Source of the DNA: Streptomyces griseus subsp. griseus | GTDB taxonomy: Bacteria; Actinomycetota; Actinomycetes; Streptomycetales; Streptomycetaceae | Assembly (NCBI RefSeq): GCF_003610995.1 | Contig: NZ_CP032543.1 | Span: 310,001-374,000, forward strand | Length of the DNA stretch: 64,000 nt | Reading direction: 5' to 3' | Shown: one piece after another, positions 63,978 to 64,000 of the stretch | How the letters are laid out: each line of letters begins with the position of its first letter | Numbering within the stretch: position 1 is the first letter of the stretch | Notes under the pieces: model-generated | Databases searched by the model: none | Told to the model about the DNA's origin: nothing | Seen by the model: the letters and a program-made list of their open reading frames with translations, nothing else | Program-made: the position numbers and the translations under genes

Positions 63978-64000
63978 CCGCTGCCCCGATCCCGTTGTCA

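Noticed and set aside
1..64000. CRISPR arrays, insertion sequences, integrases, tRNA-borne attachment sites
   Set aside because: I looked for spaced direct repeats, transposase motifs and tRNA-like cloverleaves and saw none. Base composition is uniform across the window.

Overview
The window is high-GC actinobacterial DNA, almost certainly Streptomyces. It shows dense GC-rich coding, frequent GTG starts, many ATGA/GTGA stop-start overlaps, and a gene content typical of the genus: a coelichelin-type siderophore cluster, a SigB/SigF-family sigma factor, a DevRS/Osd-type dormancy cluster and a type II FAS/PKS-like cluster. I see no rRNA, tRNA, insertion sequence, phage gene or CRISPR array.

Layout. 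1-2692: end of a sugar/polyol ABC uptake operon (permease cut by the window edge, binding lipoprotein) and a DeoR-type regulator. 2954-4291: a radical SAM protein with a non-standard cysteine spacing. 4602-10176: a dormancy-type group (NarL-family response regulator, GAF-GAF histidine kinase, universal stress protein, Acg-type nitroreductase, HTH-PNPOx protein); the kinase and the stress protein are broken by single-base deletions. 10382-31793: the siderophore cluster, in the order esterase, ABC exporter half, trimodular NRPS, second exporter half, binding lipoprotein, ATPase, two permeases, ornithine N-monooxygenase. The adenylation-domain codes read hydroxyformylornithine, threonine, hydroxyornithine, which predicts coelichelin. 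The ornithine formyltransferase and MbtH genes that flank the S. coelicolor cluster are absent here. Iron-box palindromes precede most transcription units.

32065-43493: a MerR-HTH/molybdate-binding protein with a small molybdopterin-fold protein, a broken M24 peptidase fragment, the dhaKLM dihydroxyacetone phosphotransferase operon, a Nudix hydrolase, an ABC-F protein preceded by a possible leader peptide, an alcohol dehydrogenase, a TetR-SDR operon, a PP2C phosphatase and a GNAT acetyltransferase. 44107-48491: a sigma factor, then a carnitine-degradation operon (XRE-TetR regulator, 3-dehydrocarnitine cleavage enzyme, carnitine dehydrogenase, betainyl-CoA thioesterase) behind a perfect palindromic operator. 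48714-52526: metY, metX and a frameshifted Tat-exported sulfite-oxidase-family protein. 52519-57790: cobalamin salvage (cbiZ, and btuFCD under a cobalamin riboswitch) around a PRC-barrel protein. 57913-64000: a FabH, KS, acyl-CoA oxidase, ACP, KS operon that runs off the right edge.

Four genes are interrupted by seven frameshifts in total. Every one is a single-base deletion that is repaired by adding one base to a short homopolymer. This looks more like a base-calling bias than seven independent mutations.
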